From assembly GCA_029204225.1 (NCBI GenBank), contig CM055092.1, positions 80,718,778 to 80,782,777 on the forward strand: a stretch of DNA of 64,000 nucleotides. Direction: 5' to 3'. The DNA is from Diphasiastrum complanatum (Eukaryota > Streptophyta > Lycopodiopsida > Lycopodiales > Lycopodiaceae). The notes beneath the pieces were generated by a model, which was not told the origin of the DNA, did no database searches, and worked only from the letters and a program-made list of their open reading frames with translations. Positions 1 to 10,799 of the stretch are shown here, one piece after another; positions within the stretch are counted from its first letter, which is position 1; each line of letters begins with the position of its first letter. Made by a program: the position numbers and the translations under genes.

Positions 1-560
1 TTAGGTCATCAAATGCGATTGCCAGTTGGCTGGTGTCCGTTGGCATCCATCTGATTTCTTGTCATTGATTGTTAATAAGCGGTGGAAATTGGTCGTAAAC
101 AGTCTATCTGCATAAATGAACCAGAATTGTCACTCTACAGAAATGAACTAAAACAACCACAAGCGACACTATCGCAAAAAGGGGACAGTGTCGACATTTT
201 GCGAAAAACCCAATAGTGTTTTAAAATCTCTTTTAGGGTTGCCCCCACACTTTGCCAGAGTCATTTCCTTAACATTTGAGGCACTTTGAAAAAAGCAAAA
301 AATGCGACTCTACATATTTGCTCGCAAATCCTGACAGGCGACAGTGTCGCTAAAATGCAAAAAATGCGACACTGTGATTTTACACGAGATTTCTCACAGG
401 CAAAAAATGCGAAGTGAGAGAAAATGAAAATGCGACACTATAGTCAAACTTCGTGTATTTCTGCAGACTGCGTAAAAACACTTGTAAATCTGCAGACTGT
501 AAAAGAACACAAGAAAATTCGTAGAACTGGATAAACAATGGATGAGGATTAAAAATCGAT
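1..560. repeat. Short interspersed motif array (AAAATGCGACACT-like)
   Basis: No gene is visible. The motif AAAATGCGACACT and variants recur near 300, 357, 405 and 428. Inverted forms around GACAGTGTCG occur near 160, 188 and 340; CGACAGTGTCG near 340 is a perfect palindrome about a central G. The array could be a decayed LTR or a minisatellite. Confidence 0.5.
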
Positions 561-611
561 TAGTCGGTTAGTAAGAAGGAGAATAATCCAACATATAGAT
601 GTTTTGATCCA

Positions 612-790
612 TTGGAGAACAAAATGCATGTTAGTTGTGCTATTATCTTTGATGAATCTAAGATGTACAAAGATGAGGATGCTGAGAAATTGGACACATC
701 AAGTGGAAAAGATGGTATAGTGAGAATTCCTCTTGATGATAGATCGTTTGTTGACATTCTTGATGAATTACCAAGATGTTCAAGTCAAGA
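612..790 (+). pseudogene. Possible copia integrase-RT linker fragment
   Basis: A 70-codon frame contains IIFDESKMYKDE, which resembles the VIFDE(S/T) segment lying between integrase and reverse transcriptase in plant Ty1/copia polyproteins. Only that block is convincing and no flanking integrase or RT was found. It is most likely a relic, and chance similarity is possible. Confidence 0.35.
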
Positions 791-824
791 GTGGAATCTA
801 CCATGGGGAGGTCTAACCATTTGA

Positions 825-2740
825 AGTTGGGACACATATCCTTTTTGCTGTGAGCTTTGATTCCCAAAAATTTCCTAAAACATCTAACTATGTCTGTTTT
901 TAGTTTTCGTTTGTGTGTTAAAAGAAAAAAAATGAAATTGTTTGTACAACACTATTTTGCAAATTGTAATAAACATGCAAGATTTGTCATACATGATCCT
1001 CAAGATTTCATAAATTATATACAAAAGTTTAGACATTATGCTAATTTAACCCTTGATGTCCTTACCCATGGCAAATTTATATTAATTGGAAAAAGAATTC
1101 ACCAAACATATTAATGTTGACAAATCTCCGTCGATGTTGTAGTTAGAAGCCCCATCAACTTTGTTTGCATCGCCCAAAATTGCCTCATTGATGTTCGCCA
1201 TCTCCAAACTGCTTAAAACTTCACCTATAGGCTATAAAGTGTATGCTAGAGCCAACCGTGATGTCAGAAATCGATAATAATGACCTGCAATTTTTAGCTT
1301 ACCAGGCCACCCGTCGTTTTTTCGCCAAATTGAAAGCCAAACTGGCGTCGTTTTCCAAAATGCTTCACATCACCAACTCCCAGTTTCCTGTCCAGTGGAA
1401 TGGTGAAATCACTTCTGATGCACTACGAACACTTTCTCCATGGCAATCACTTTGTTTTGGTGTACCGTACTTGCAGGTACAGTCAGGTGCCCTTCGTTTG
1501 GAGGCTATAGCCTTTCGTTTGGTCAAAATAGGCTAAAGGAGGTGAAAATAAGGGCAATTTGGGTTTTTGAACTGTTTCTTCAGTGTGAAGAAACTTCACC
1601 CTTCAAAGACTTGGGACCCAATAATTTTTTCAGTTTGAAGATTTTTAATGAAGTTGCAATGCACTTTGCACTTCAGACCCCTTCAGACTTTTTCACTTCA
1701 ATCCAACGGATCCTTTAGATCCAACGACCCACCTGTTGTGAAATGACCATCGTTGATCTGTATGAATCAAGATCGGACGGCTGTCAACGCGTTTGTGCAT
1801 TGATCAAAGGCCTTCGAAGCACTGAACACTTTGGGCCGCTAGCTGGTGATCAGGACTGAACGCGCGATAGCTCTCGCGACCTCTCCTCCTCCTCTCTCTT
1901 CCAGCGATGGAGTTTTCTCTCTCCTTCACAGGCTATGGCAGCTCCTCATGAATCGCACTAGCTGCCTTCCTCCTCCACGGCCAGTAACGGCCTCCCTACC
2001 ACTGAATCGCGCTACCAGGGCGCCCATTCACAGCCTCTCACAACTTTGAAAACGTCCTCCTACAAGGAGATATCTCAGAAGTCCGTGAGTGAGACAATTT
2101 TGTAAGCAGGATCTACAGAGATCCAAGAAGTCCGCTAGTAAGCGCGACGCTACTCATGAGAGAACACTATTTTCTCTCACGCCAATGCACTATGTGGGTC
2201 TGTCATACAATGCTCGAAATCAAGAGGATCAATAGATGATACTGAAGCTATTACACACATATCACTCTCAATTTTGTCTGATCTTGAATGAATTACTATT
2301 TGCTATCGCTTGTGTATCTCATTCACTTGTTTTATCAATTTCGCACACTGGTTCAGTTTTGTTGAATGCTGTATTAATCTATAATGTAGATCAACAGTGT
2401 CTATCTACTTTATGGAGAATTGTAGGAATGATATAGCAGGTAGTGACCAGCAATCATATCTGAAATCCATCCGAATTGTTTTCGTTTGCGATTAATTTGA
2501 TTTCGCTTCAGCAAAGTCAATATCAGAGGTCGTTCAAGTTCGCTTCGCTTCACTTCGCTTCGCTATGTTTCGTTCCATCTAGTTTCGCTTCGTTTTCTTT
2601 CGTTTCGTTTCAGAGCCTGATTGATATTTGCAATTTGCGTTCCATTTATTATTTTGCATCAAACTTTTCCACACTTTCAAAAAGTGTTTACTGAATGTAT
2701 TTTAAACTAATATAAGTTCAAAAAGTTTCTCTCTCAGTCT
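825..2740. other. No recognisable gene
   Basis: Open frames here are short and resemble nothing I know. 1740-2100 is richer in G and C with CpG-containing words and could be an old LTR or leader, but no matching second copy was seen. Around 2540-2610 there is a degenerate TTCGC/TTTCG pentanucleotide repeat. Confidence 0.4.
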
Positions 2741-2744
2741 AAAA

Positions 2745-3003
2745 TGAGTTTTGGCCCAATTTACCAAAATATGACTAAACTTGTTGAAATCTCTCACAAT
2801 GTTCTTGTGCATATCCCTTGGCCACCAATCTTGCCTTATCCATCTTGGTTAGTCTTCACTTGGAAGACCCATTTGCATCCAATAGCTTTCTTGTCCTAAG
2901 GTAACCACACCAATCTCCATGTTTCATTCTTCATAAGAGCTTGATACTCAAGATCCATTGCTTGGATCCATTGCTCTTTGTTCCTTGCTTCATCTACACA
3001 TGT
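2745..3003 (-). pseudogene. Ty1/copia reverse transcriptase relic
   Basis: The minus strand reads EQWIQAMDLEYQALMKNETW, then LVWLP, then AIGCKWVFQVKTNQDG. This is the conserved start of the copia reverse transcriptase domain (W..AM..E..AL..N.TW.LV.LP, then GCKWV). A stop follows LVWLP and the frame breaks after the DG, so it is non-functional. It abuts the left copy of the inverted repeat unit. Confidence 0.7.
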
Positions 3004-3261
3004 TAATCTTTTTTAGTTTGTTCACTGTATTGACGACTTTAAAAGTCTTTCTTTGTCATTTGATTTTCCATGTAACGTTTAGGTTCTTCTGGGGGATAGC
3101 TCAACACCCATAATGCATGTGAAAGTGGTGGTGCAGTTCATTAAGGGAATAGTAAGTGATTTAGCTTAAGGAATAGAACTGACCCAATCATCCCAACTAA
3201 TTGATGAAACTGAACTATTATGAATGAGAACACAGGTGAGAACAAGAAATGAAGGAAGAAG

Positions 3262-3849
3262 GTGGCTGTTGAGATTGGAGTCTTTCCCTTGTCATTCCAC
3301 ATGGAAATGCTTTCAGTTACACTAGCACATCTTAGGGTCCACCCACCTCTTATTCCTTTGTGTCATATATTTTCTCATAAAGCAATTCAAATTATTGGCA
3401 AACAAAGACTTAAGCTAAAAGACATATATAAGCGTGATGGTTATATTATGGAGAAGGGAGATTTTGTGTTGTCCATGACGATTTCATCTAGCCAAGTTGC
3501 ATTGGTAAAGGATCATGTTAAAACCCATTGGAATCCCATTCAGAAAAATATGAGTTCAAAATTCGACATCGAGATATCGAGAGATCCCGATTGGAGTGAC
3601 ATGCATGGAAGAATGCTTATTTGCTAGGATGAAAATCATAGGTTGTGAGCTTGGATGGAGGCCATTCAAGAAAAATATGCTTACGATATTAGCAAACATG
3701 TATTGGTGCATGCTAGTTTTATGCAGTCTGATGTCGAGACTGGTATGACGTTGTTGTATCCCATGAATCGTATCAACATGTATCTCTTATTTCATATTGC
3801 CTTGAAAAAATTTGTCACTAGCCTGGACAAAGCTCACAAGACTTTATAA
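3262..3849 (+). pseudogene. Unknown repeat-unit ORF remnants (left copy)
   Basis: Two consecutive frames (3262-3627 and 3655-3849) match two frames at 30272-29952 and 29848-29654 in the right arm. The protein is otherwise unrecognised. It begins near EIGVFPLSFHMEML and continues to HIALKKF..SLDKAHK. A stop near 3625 separates the parts in both copies, so this is either a decayed gene or two exons. Conservation at protein level between the copies suggests the ancestor coded for protein. Confidence 0.4.
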
Positions 3850-3976
3850 GATGATGAGGTTGTGGTCCATGTACTATATAGACTAGGTTAACTTGAGATG
3901 ATAAACATGGGCATCCATCAGGCTCCAATCTCTCACTCTTCTCACATGATCGAAACAAATCCTTGATTGCTCCAAA

Positions 3977-4916
3977 TTATTTCCTATTTGCATACGCGTC
4001 ACCAGATCCACCCCAAAATGCAAGACCAACCATAGTCATCTTGAACACGAAACATTTGTCAATAGTTTCATCTACAAGTTGCCCTGGAAACATTGACCCT
4101 TGGAAATAATCATATTCACACTTTTCTTTTAGACTAAAGATATAGTAAGTAGAATTTGCCTTTAATGTTTTTTTTTTTTTTTCATATTCACTTTTCCTAT
4201 TGTACAATGGACAACCATGGTTACCTTGCTCTTTTTCACTGTGACATATTTGCTTCTCCAAAAGTCTTTTTACAACCACATTGAATGTTTTCGCACACAA
4301 AAGAGCCACCACAAAATATGCAAATATTTCCTTTGAAGTTAATGATTGTTGAGGTGGCATACCTAATCTAAGGATGACCATCTTCCCCTTGCTCCATTCC
4401 AAACATAGAAGTCTAATGTTCATCAACTGGTGGCAACTTGAAAATATAGTCACCATCATATGTTGATGTCAATTCGTTGACCTCTTTGAAAGTTCTGATC
4501 TGGTCCATCAACTTCCTCAAATTTACTTTTCAATGTTTTACCAAATTTGTCACATGCATTGGCTCTCTTGATGGTGAGGTGTTGGACAAATGTCCACACA
4601 CAACATATTCTAGACTACAAGTCATACCTTCACTATTGCATACATTATCTTCAAATCAGTGAGCATATGTTTATACTTGACCACATTTGCAATTTGTATG
4701 GATTCTCCATGCATAACAATTTGTGTAGTGCCACTCAATTATGAATGTTTTAGCACCTTTAGCAATAAAATATTTACACGAAATCATGAGAGGAGAGTTG
4801 ATAGATTCTTGGGTTATAGAATGAAAAGCTTTTATGCTTTCTTTTATCATGCCAAAAATGCTGAAAAGCAGTTCCTCTTCTATATTTGTAGTATTTTCTG
4901 TTACTGGCTCATACAT
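3977..4916 (-). pseudogene. Unknown repeat-unit gene remnant (left copy)
   Basis: Minus-strand frames 4916-4671 (MYEPVTENTT) and 4459-3977 correspond to the + strand frames 26045-26299, 26376-26675 and 26678-26929 of the right copy. The ancestral protein contained an EYF(I)AKGAKTFIIE segment, a VDEHQSSMFGMEQG segment, a CIFCGG cysteine pair and a SLKEKCEYDYFQGSMFPGQL segment. Frames are broken in both copies. I do not recognise the family. Confidence 0.4.
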
Positions 4917-6468
4917 TTTTGTGTCATTGAATTATATTGGGATCATAGCCATTGGTGAATTCTAAACCAAAAACAAGTGAAGTTCTTAAATGGATGATCC
5001 ACTAGCAAACACAAAACACAAGTTTCTTAACAATTACATAGTCCCGTCATGATAATGTAGATTCAATATACAACTTCAAGTGTAAATGCAACTGATAATT
5101 TAATAAGTGAAAGAATTGGAACACGAGAATATTTCAATCTAGCCTAAGCCTCCTTATCACAATTAGTGCCCACTCCATGCAACCACAAATGAGATAATTT
5201 ATGGTAGCTAATGTCAAACAAGAAGTCATTACGGAAGAAATGGCCATTTATATAAATATTGTCCAATTAATATTCATTGTGTTCACAATAAATCCCAACT
5301 CAATGCATGTTTTTGAATTCTTTTTGCTTCATAGTCTCAAAGTGTTATAGGCATGACTTAACTATTATAAAAATGCTAAAAAAAAATCAAATTTAAAAAA
5401 ACAAAAATAAAAAATGAACCCAAAAATCCTTCACAAAGAATTTTTTTGTCCATTTTTAGCCATAATATGTAGGGTTTACGAAATATATTACATTGGAGAC
5501 ACAGATTGAAACATAACGTTTTCCTAGTGATTGACATAGGTATTGAGAAGTGAATCTTCACTATTTAAAAATTGAAAATGCTTTTTCAATATTTAGAATT
5601 AACAAATTATAGCTATCTAAAGCAATTACAACATTGACTTTAATGCTAAAGCTATTATTTCTAAAGCCAATTTCTTTTTCTTTTTCATTTGAAAACGTGT
5701 TTGCTATATAATTTTTTTAAGGTACACCTTCCATCATTATATTATTGAGATTTTACAAATATCGAAATCTCATTTTTGTTTTGAATTTGTAATATTATGT
5801 TTTTTGAAAAAAAATTATTCATTCGTCGTTGAAATTTTTCATTTCATCAAAGCAGTGATTAGCTACAAGAAATAGGACCACACTTGTAACCGTTGATTGA
5901 TTTTTATCATTTACAAAATTTGATACAACTTGATCTAGGCTGTTTATGAGTTAAAATTTGTAAACCAGCAGAGATCTGCGAGTTCAGTTCCACGTGATAA
6001 TAACATTGAAAAACATAGGAAGCAATAAAAGAAGTGAATTATTGAAGGTGAAGGATGATCGCACCTGAATAAGAAATCACATAGTTCCAAGTAGTGCTTG
6101 TATTCCTCTGGGCTAGGCTAATTACAGGCCCTAGTTTTTTAGCTTCATCTTAGTCACCTCCAAGGTAAATAGCATGCATGCATGTGAGAAGCCACAAAGA
6201 CATTCACGCAATAGGTAGAGCCAACACACGCAAAATTATCCATTAAAAAACATGTCAAATAATCATGTCTAAAACTACACAAACCTATTTGAAAAGTCTT
6301 ATTTAGATACATGGCATTCTTATAAATTATAGTAGATATAAATAAGTCAAATAAATGAAATTTTAAAAATGAATTTTAAACATGAGCACGTCAATCTTTT
6401 GTATGACTACAAAGTACCCTACCTAAAGGCAGGGTCAAAAAGCATTGTGTGGTCTTCCTCCATTATCA

Positions 6469-6620
6469 GCCCAAAAATGAGCCAACTGTGGCAGTGGAAA
6501 TGATGAAGCCCAAAAATGAGCTAGTTGTGTGATGATGCCCAAAAATGAGCTAGCTATGGCGGTGGAAGTAATGGAGCCCAAAAATGAACCAGCTGTGGGA
6601 GCAGTGGAAGTGATGAACTG
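6469..6620. repeat. Tandem repeat around CCCAAAAATGAGC
   Basis: Four units start with GCCCAAAAATGA at about 6469, 6508, 6537 and 6576 (spacing 39, 29 and 39). Each is followed by a CTGTGGCAGTGGAARTGATG-like spacer. The right inverted copy near 24462-24545 has only two units. Confidence 0.7.
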
Positions 6621-8139
6621 CACATTAGGATAGAAATTAATCATAGACAATGAAGGGATATAACTAGGACGTTTATTGGATAAGCTTGCTTCTTTGTAGA
6701 TTAGGGCCTCTTCACATGTGCCGTTATTGGATGTAGGCAGTGGGATTCTTTCCAGCCCAAGTGAGAATTCATCTTAGCATGTCATCCTCATGCTAATTGT
6801 AATCTTATTACACTTTGGAAATGAAAGATGAGAAGATGCTCTAAATTTTTTGAATCGTTGCAATCAGGTGGTGATTTGTTGCAATTTGATTGCCCACATT
6901 CGACAATGCATTGATGGCAAGCCGACTCGAAGAAGTTGGGGGAGCTTGAGAGGTGAGGGAGCTAGGAAGATCGACCCACCGGATGGGATCACGAGATCGT
7001 GGGTTGCTCAAGAGCACAACGAAGGGTGAAGGAGCACTTAGGAACTCGTTCTTGATGTCAAGAATGGGACCAGATGAAGCTCATCTGAAGAGGCCCTTAC
7101 TCTCTTGGCTTTAGAATGACAAGAAGAAAGTGGTAGCTCACTCTCTTGGCTTACCAAAAAGAATTACGTCAAGATTTGTTAATAAATTTAATCATGCTAA
7201 CAATATGGATGTTCCTAGATCATGTGAAATAATAGTAATTCCAAAGGCATCCTCTGATCTCATTAAAAATATCAAATTAGCTATGGAGATTGTTTGTGGT
7301 CAAGAATTCATATAGACATTAAGCAAAGGTTCGGTAAAAAGTCATTTTGATTCAATAAATTTGTATTAAGTCCAAAGTCAGAGAGAGACACGAGATATGT
7401 CACTAACCTAGCACGAAGCACTCTACAAGGACATATCATTAATATTTTCTAGGAAAAACCTGTTCCGATAATGTCTTGTTACAATTATCTAGTCAGAATA
7501 AAAAAGAACTCCATTCAATTATCAATATTAATAGAGTTATTATGATTATTTATGGAAATATGAAATCATTCTGAGATTTTTAAGCATATTCGAGAGTTTC
7601 ATATAACTATTGTACCAACACACTAGATGAGACTATCCTTTCGTGGAGTGGCTTTTTGCAAAGAGGAGTCTAGTCATATATATGTCAAATATAGAGATCA
7701 CAACCATAGATTGGGCTAAATATGAATTGAAAGGAATGCATTATAAAGCCATTTGTCAATATAGAATTCTTCTTGGTCAAATAGTCAAAACATTGAGTCG
7801 CACTTGTACGCTCGTTCCATGTTCATCTATCTGCACTCAGATGGCGAGATAAGGGAACTGAGTCTTTGTGAAGGTGAAAGGTCGAGAACATGGTGCAAAA
7901 CCAAAAAGAGATGTAAAATTTTAAGTTCACCAAAATTGCAAATTTTTTGTGGGCATTTGCTCCCCTTGCCCATGGCATGTGCACGTTAGCAGTGTGTTGG
8001 GACCAAACAAGATATGTAAGTTTGTTTAGGATGTAGGTAATCAAATCCCTAAGGTGATGACATGTTGCCCATAATATAGTGTATATTTCTTTCTTTGTGA
8101 GTTTTATGTAAGTTTGCATCTATGTTTTTTTTTTTGAGC

Positions 8140-10400
8140 TCTCTACTATCGTCATAATCTGGCACAAACTAGATAACGCTCAACACCAATGTGTTTTGTC
8201 TAACCACGGGCAAGGCCCCCATGGAATCTATGTCTGACATTAAGGCCTGGGCTGGGCACTTGTGAAAAGGCCCTAACCAACCACCCAAAGAGAGAATGTA
8301 ACAATGACACAAAATGGTTTTTGGTGAATTCTACTGGTGCACGTAGATTTCAACTTTTGACCAATGCAGGTTAATTGAAATTTCTAAGACTTGATGGGTG
8401 GACACGTGCATTTGAGATTATTGTGTATTAATATACCCTCTTTTTTTACTGAAAGCTTATGAATGTGCCAATAAAGTCCTAAAATCCAAATTCAAACTTA
8501 GACATTCAATCATATAATTATGGCGTAGAACATTTTATATTAAAAATATTCATAAAAAATTGTCATCCATGTGGGAATTGAAACACTTGAAAACATGAAA
8601 TTAGTCTCAATTTACCTGAATTAAGTTTGATATTTGTCTTAAAAAAGTAGGCACAACTAGCTAAAAGAATTACTTTTATCTCCCTAACTTGTGAGCTTTA
8701 GGTGGTAAAAAGTTTTAAAATATGGATAATACCTTTATTACCTCTTGATTTGCTTTAGGACCTAGGGTATCTTCATCCCTGGGCCTCCTCGACAAGCTTC
8801 AGCCTCAACAATCAAGAGTCAAAATACTCACGACTGAAGAGTCAAGAGCAAAGTCAAGTACCAAGTGACTAAAATACTCCATTGGACTACATTCCTAGAA
8901 CACAAAGTTGAACTTGGCAAGGCTCCTGGTTGCCCCTTGGGCCCCAGGGCCGGGCCCAGGCTCTTGGGGGGATTGGAATTAGTTTTTGTGGAGAGGGATT
9001 GAAGTAATTTGAGACCAACTTAATAAGCACAATACAATGTACATGTGATGTTTGACTCAAGATAGGCATCTATCACCTACAATGTACATGTGAAGTTTGA
9101 CTCAAGCTTGGCATCTATCACCTTAAGCTCAAGGAATTACTCATTATCACTCATGATGGGCCTTGATTGAAAATGAGATAGTAAATTATGTATGTACTAG
9201 GGAACAGTTGTACCTCTTACAAGCCTACAATTCAGAAACCTAGCCTGTCCTTCTAGATTTACCAATCTAGATTTACCATTGATGATTGCAGCATCCAGAT
9301 TGCAAAAGCCAAAAACTCTTTCAAGATTCAAATGTGAAAATTAATTCAATCAAATTTATCACAAACATGATTCATGGAAGAAGAACAATAAAAAAGAATC
9401 ACACATGATGGCTTTAGTATGAAAGATGGATTAATTGCACAGATGAAAAAAAGAGAGAGTAAAGAACTTGAAGATTGGAAGTAAGATTTCAGGAATCAGG
9501 TGTAAGTGGGCTGTACTTATTTGTTCTGATTGCTTACATACTTGACTCTTGACTCTCAGAGTATGGGCTGCTGTATTTGCTTTTTCTGACTGTCTAATGT
9601 CTTTCAGCACTCAACTTCTCAAGTCTCAACTTGTTAGTGCACTAACAGGTTCCTTCATAATTCAAAGCTTAGCTCATGCAGTAAGGCTTAAGGGTGGTTC
9701 AAATAAATTGCCAAAAAGTGCCAAGCTGACAGATGGTATCATGGTATCTGTTTTTTATGCTTTATTCAAATTTCAGGCTGAGCAGTGAGCACATTATCTC
9801 CAGGGCCCAGGCTTTAGCTACTTTCCTGCAGCGTGTTTAGTATTTACTTATTACGTTGCACTCTGTGTGCGAAATCTCAATCAGAATTGCAACTGCAGGC
9901 AACTTTGTCTTTGCCTGAAGGTGGGCACATGGATGATGGGCACATTGAGCAGGACTCTTTGTGTCAGAAAAAGCGAACAGGAAAAGGATAAGGCCTTGCG
10001 GCCAGGCTCTACTATCTAGCCCCTTGCGGATCTTTAATTTGGGGGACTTAGGAATCATTCTGCATAGGCTACATCACTTTACGGCTTTTGCATCTTGATT
10101 AGATGATGAAGCAGGATGAACGCAAGGATGGTTCATGATCCGGAAGGTAGATCACAGATCTGAACGTTTTTTTCCCGTGATCCATCTCGAGAGCATAGAT
10201 TTTCTGACGATCACTGTTTCTGAAAGAGAGATGGAAGGACAACATGACTGTGACTAGCTCTTGTACTGTGTACTAATGGTAGCTGAAAGAGGAAACTGCA
10301 AACATAGTACGTTCGTAGAGCATGGAGCTTGACGAGAACATTGAGTACGAGGGTGAAATTTCAAGTTTCCATTCTTCTATGTTGTTGTATTGTGTGTGCT
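8140..10400. other. Intergenic, no supportable gene
   Basis: Only short uninformative frames occur (for example 9549-9788 and 10058-9837). A 45-bp direct duplication lies at 9034-9078 and 9079-9123. A GC-rich palindromic patch around GGGCCGGGCCC lies near 8947. The last kilobase may hold distal regulatory DNA for the gene starting at 10800. Confidence 0.4.
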
Positions 10401-10486
10401 TGGATTGTTACCTCAGCAGGTGAGACCGTGAAACGAGCGCTGGCTCTGGGTTTTCGTGTCTGTGCTTGTTACTGAGACAAAATAGA

Positions 10487-10496
10487 TATAAATAGG
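10487..10496 (+). promoter_or_regulatory. TATA box of the PKS-like gene
   Basis: TATAAATAGG is an excellent plant TATA box. It lies 313 bp before the ATG at 10800, predicting transcription from roughly 10520 and a 5' leader of about 280 nt unless a leader intron is removed. Confidence 0.6.
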
Positions 10497-10580
10497 CACT
10501 TCAGGCAGTCCTTGGAAGTAAAACGGATTGCGAGCCTCGTAGCTAGAAAGGAAAATCAGGTTGCAACACAAACGCGGTAA

Positions 10581-10643
10581 ATGCATCGATGCTCTTTATT
10601 ATTACGATCAATCACATTGTATAAGCATCGTATAAGTGCTTAA
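10581..10643 (+). promoter_or_regulatory. Upstream ORF (20 codons) in the predicted leader
   Basis: ATG at 10581 opens 20 codons and stops at TAA 10641-10643. A second upstream ORF of seven codons runs 10741-10764. Both would precede the main ATG if the leader is unspliced and could lower translation. A leader intron ending near the TTAGGCAG at 10763-10770 would remove them. Confidence 0.4.
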
Positions 10644-10799
10644 CGCAGCAGCAAAGATCATGATCACACGGATGCAGAGCATTCAATACAGCAGTAGACT
10701 TAGACTTCTTGCGACGTTACTGGCATCATTGGTGGGATGCATGTCTCTGGTCTCTAGATTTTAGGCAGAGAGAAAGAGAGTGAGAAAATAGAATTTAGA

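Larger units (their letters stand above)
3003..8140 (-). repeat. Left copy of a large transposon-like unit (inverted repeat arm)
   Basis: This arm is a diverged reverse complement of 23985-30505. Matching landmarks are the EIGVFPLSFHMEML frame (3283 versus about 30220), the MEAIQE frame (3655 versus 29848), the MYEPVTENTT frame (4916 versus 26045), a CCCAAAAATGAGC tandem (6469 versus about 24540) and the MQTYIKLTKKEIYT frame (8119 versus 23999). The copies differ by large indels: this arm lacks about 2.6 kb present at 27009-29640 of the right arm and has about 0.8 kb (6895-7715) of its own. I do not recognise the transposon class. No terminal repeats or target duplications could be fixed. Confidence 0.75.

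Noticed and set aside
1846-2049. 67-codon frame in GC-rich DNA
   Set aside because: Short, no motif, no splice or promoter context; not distinguishable from chance.
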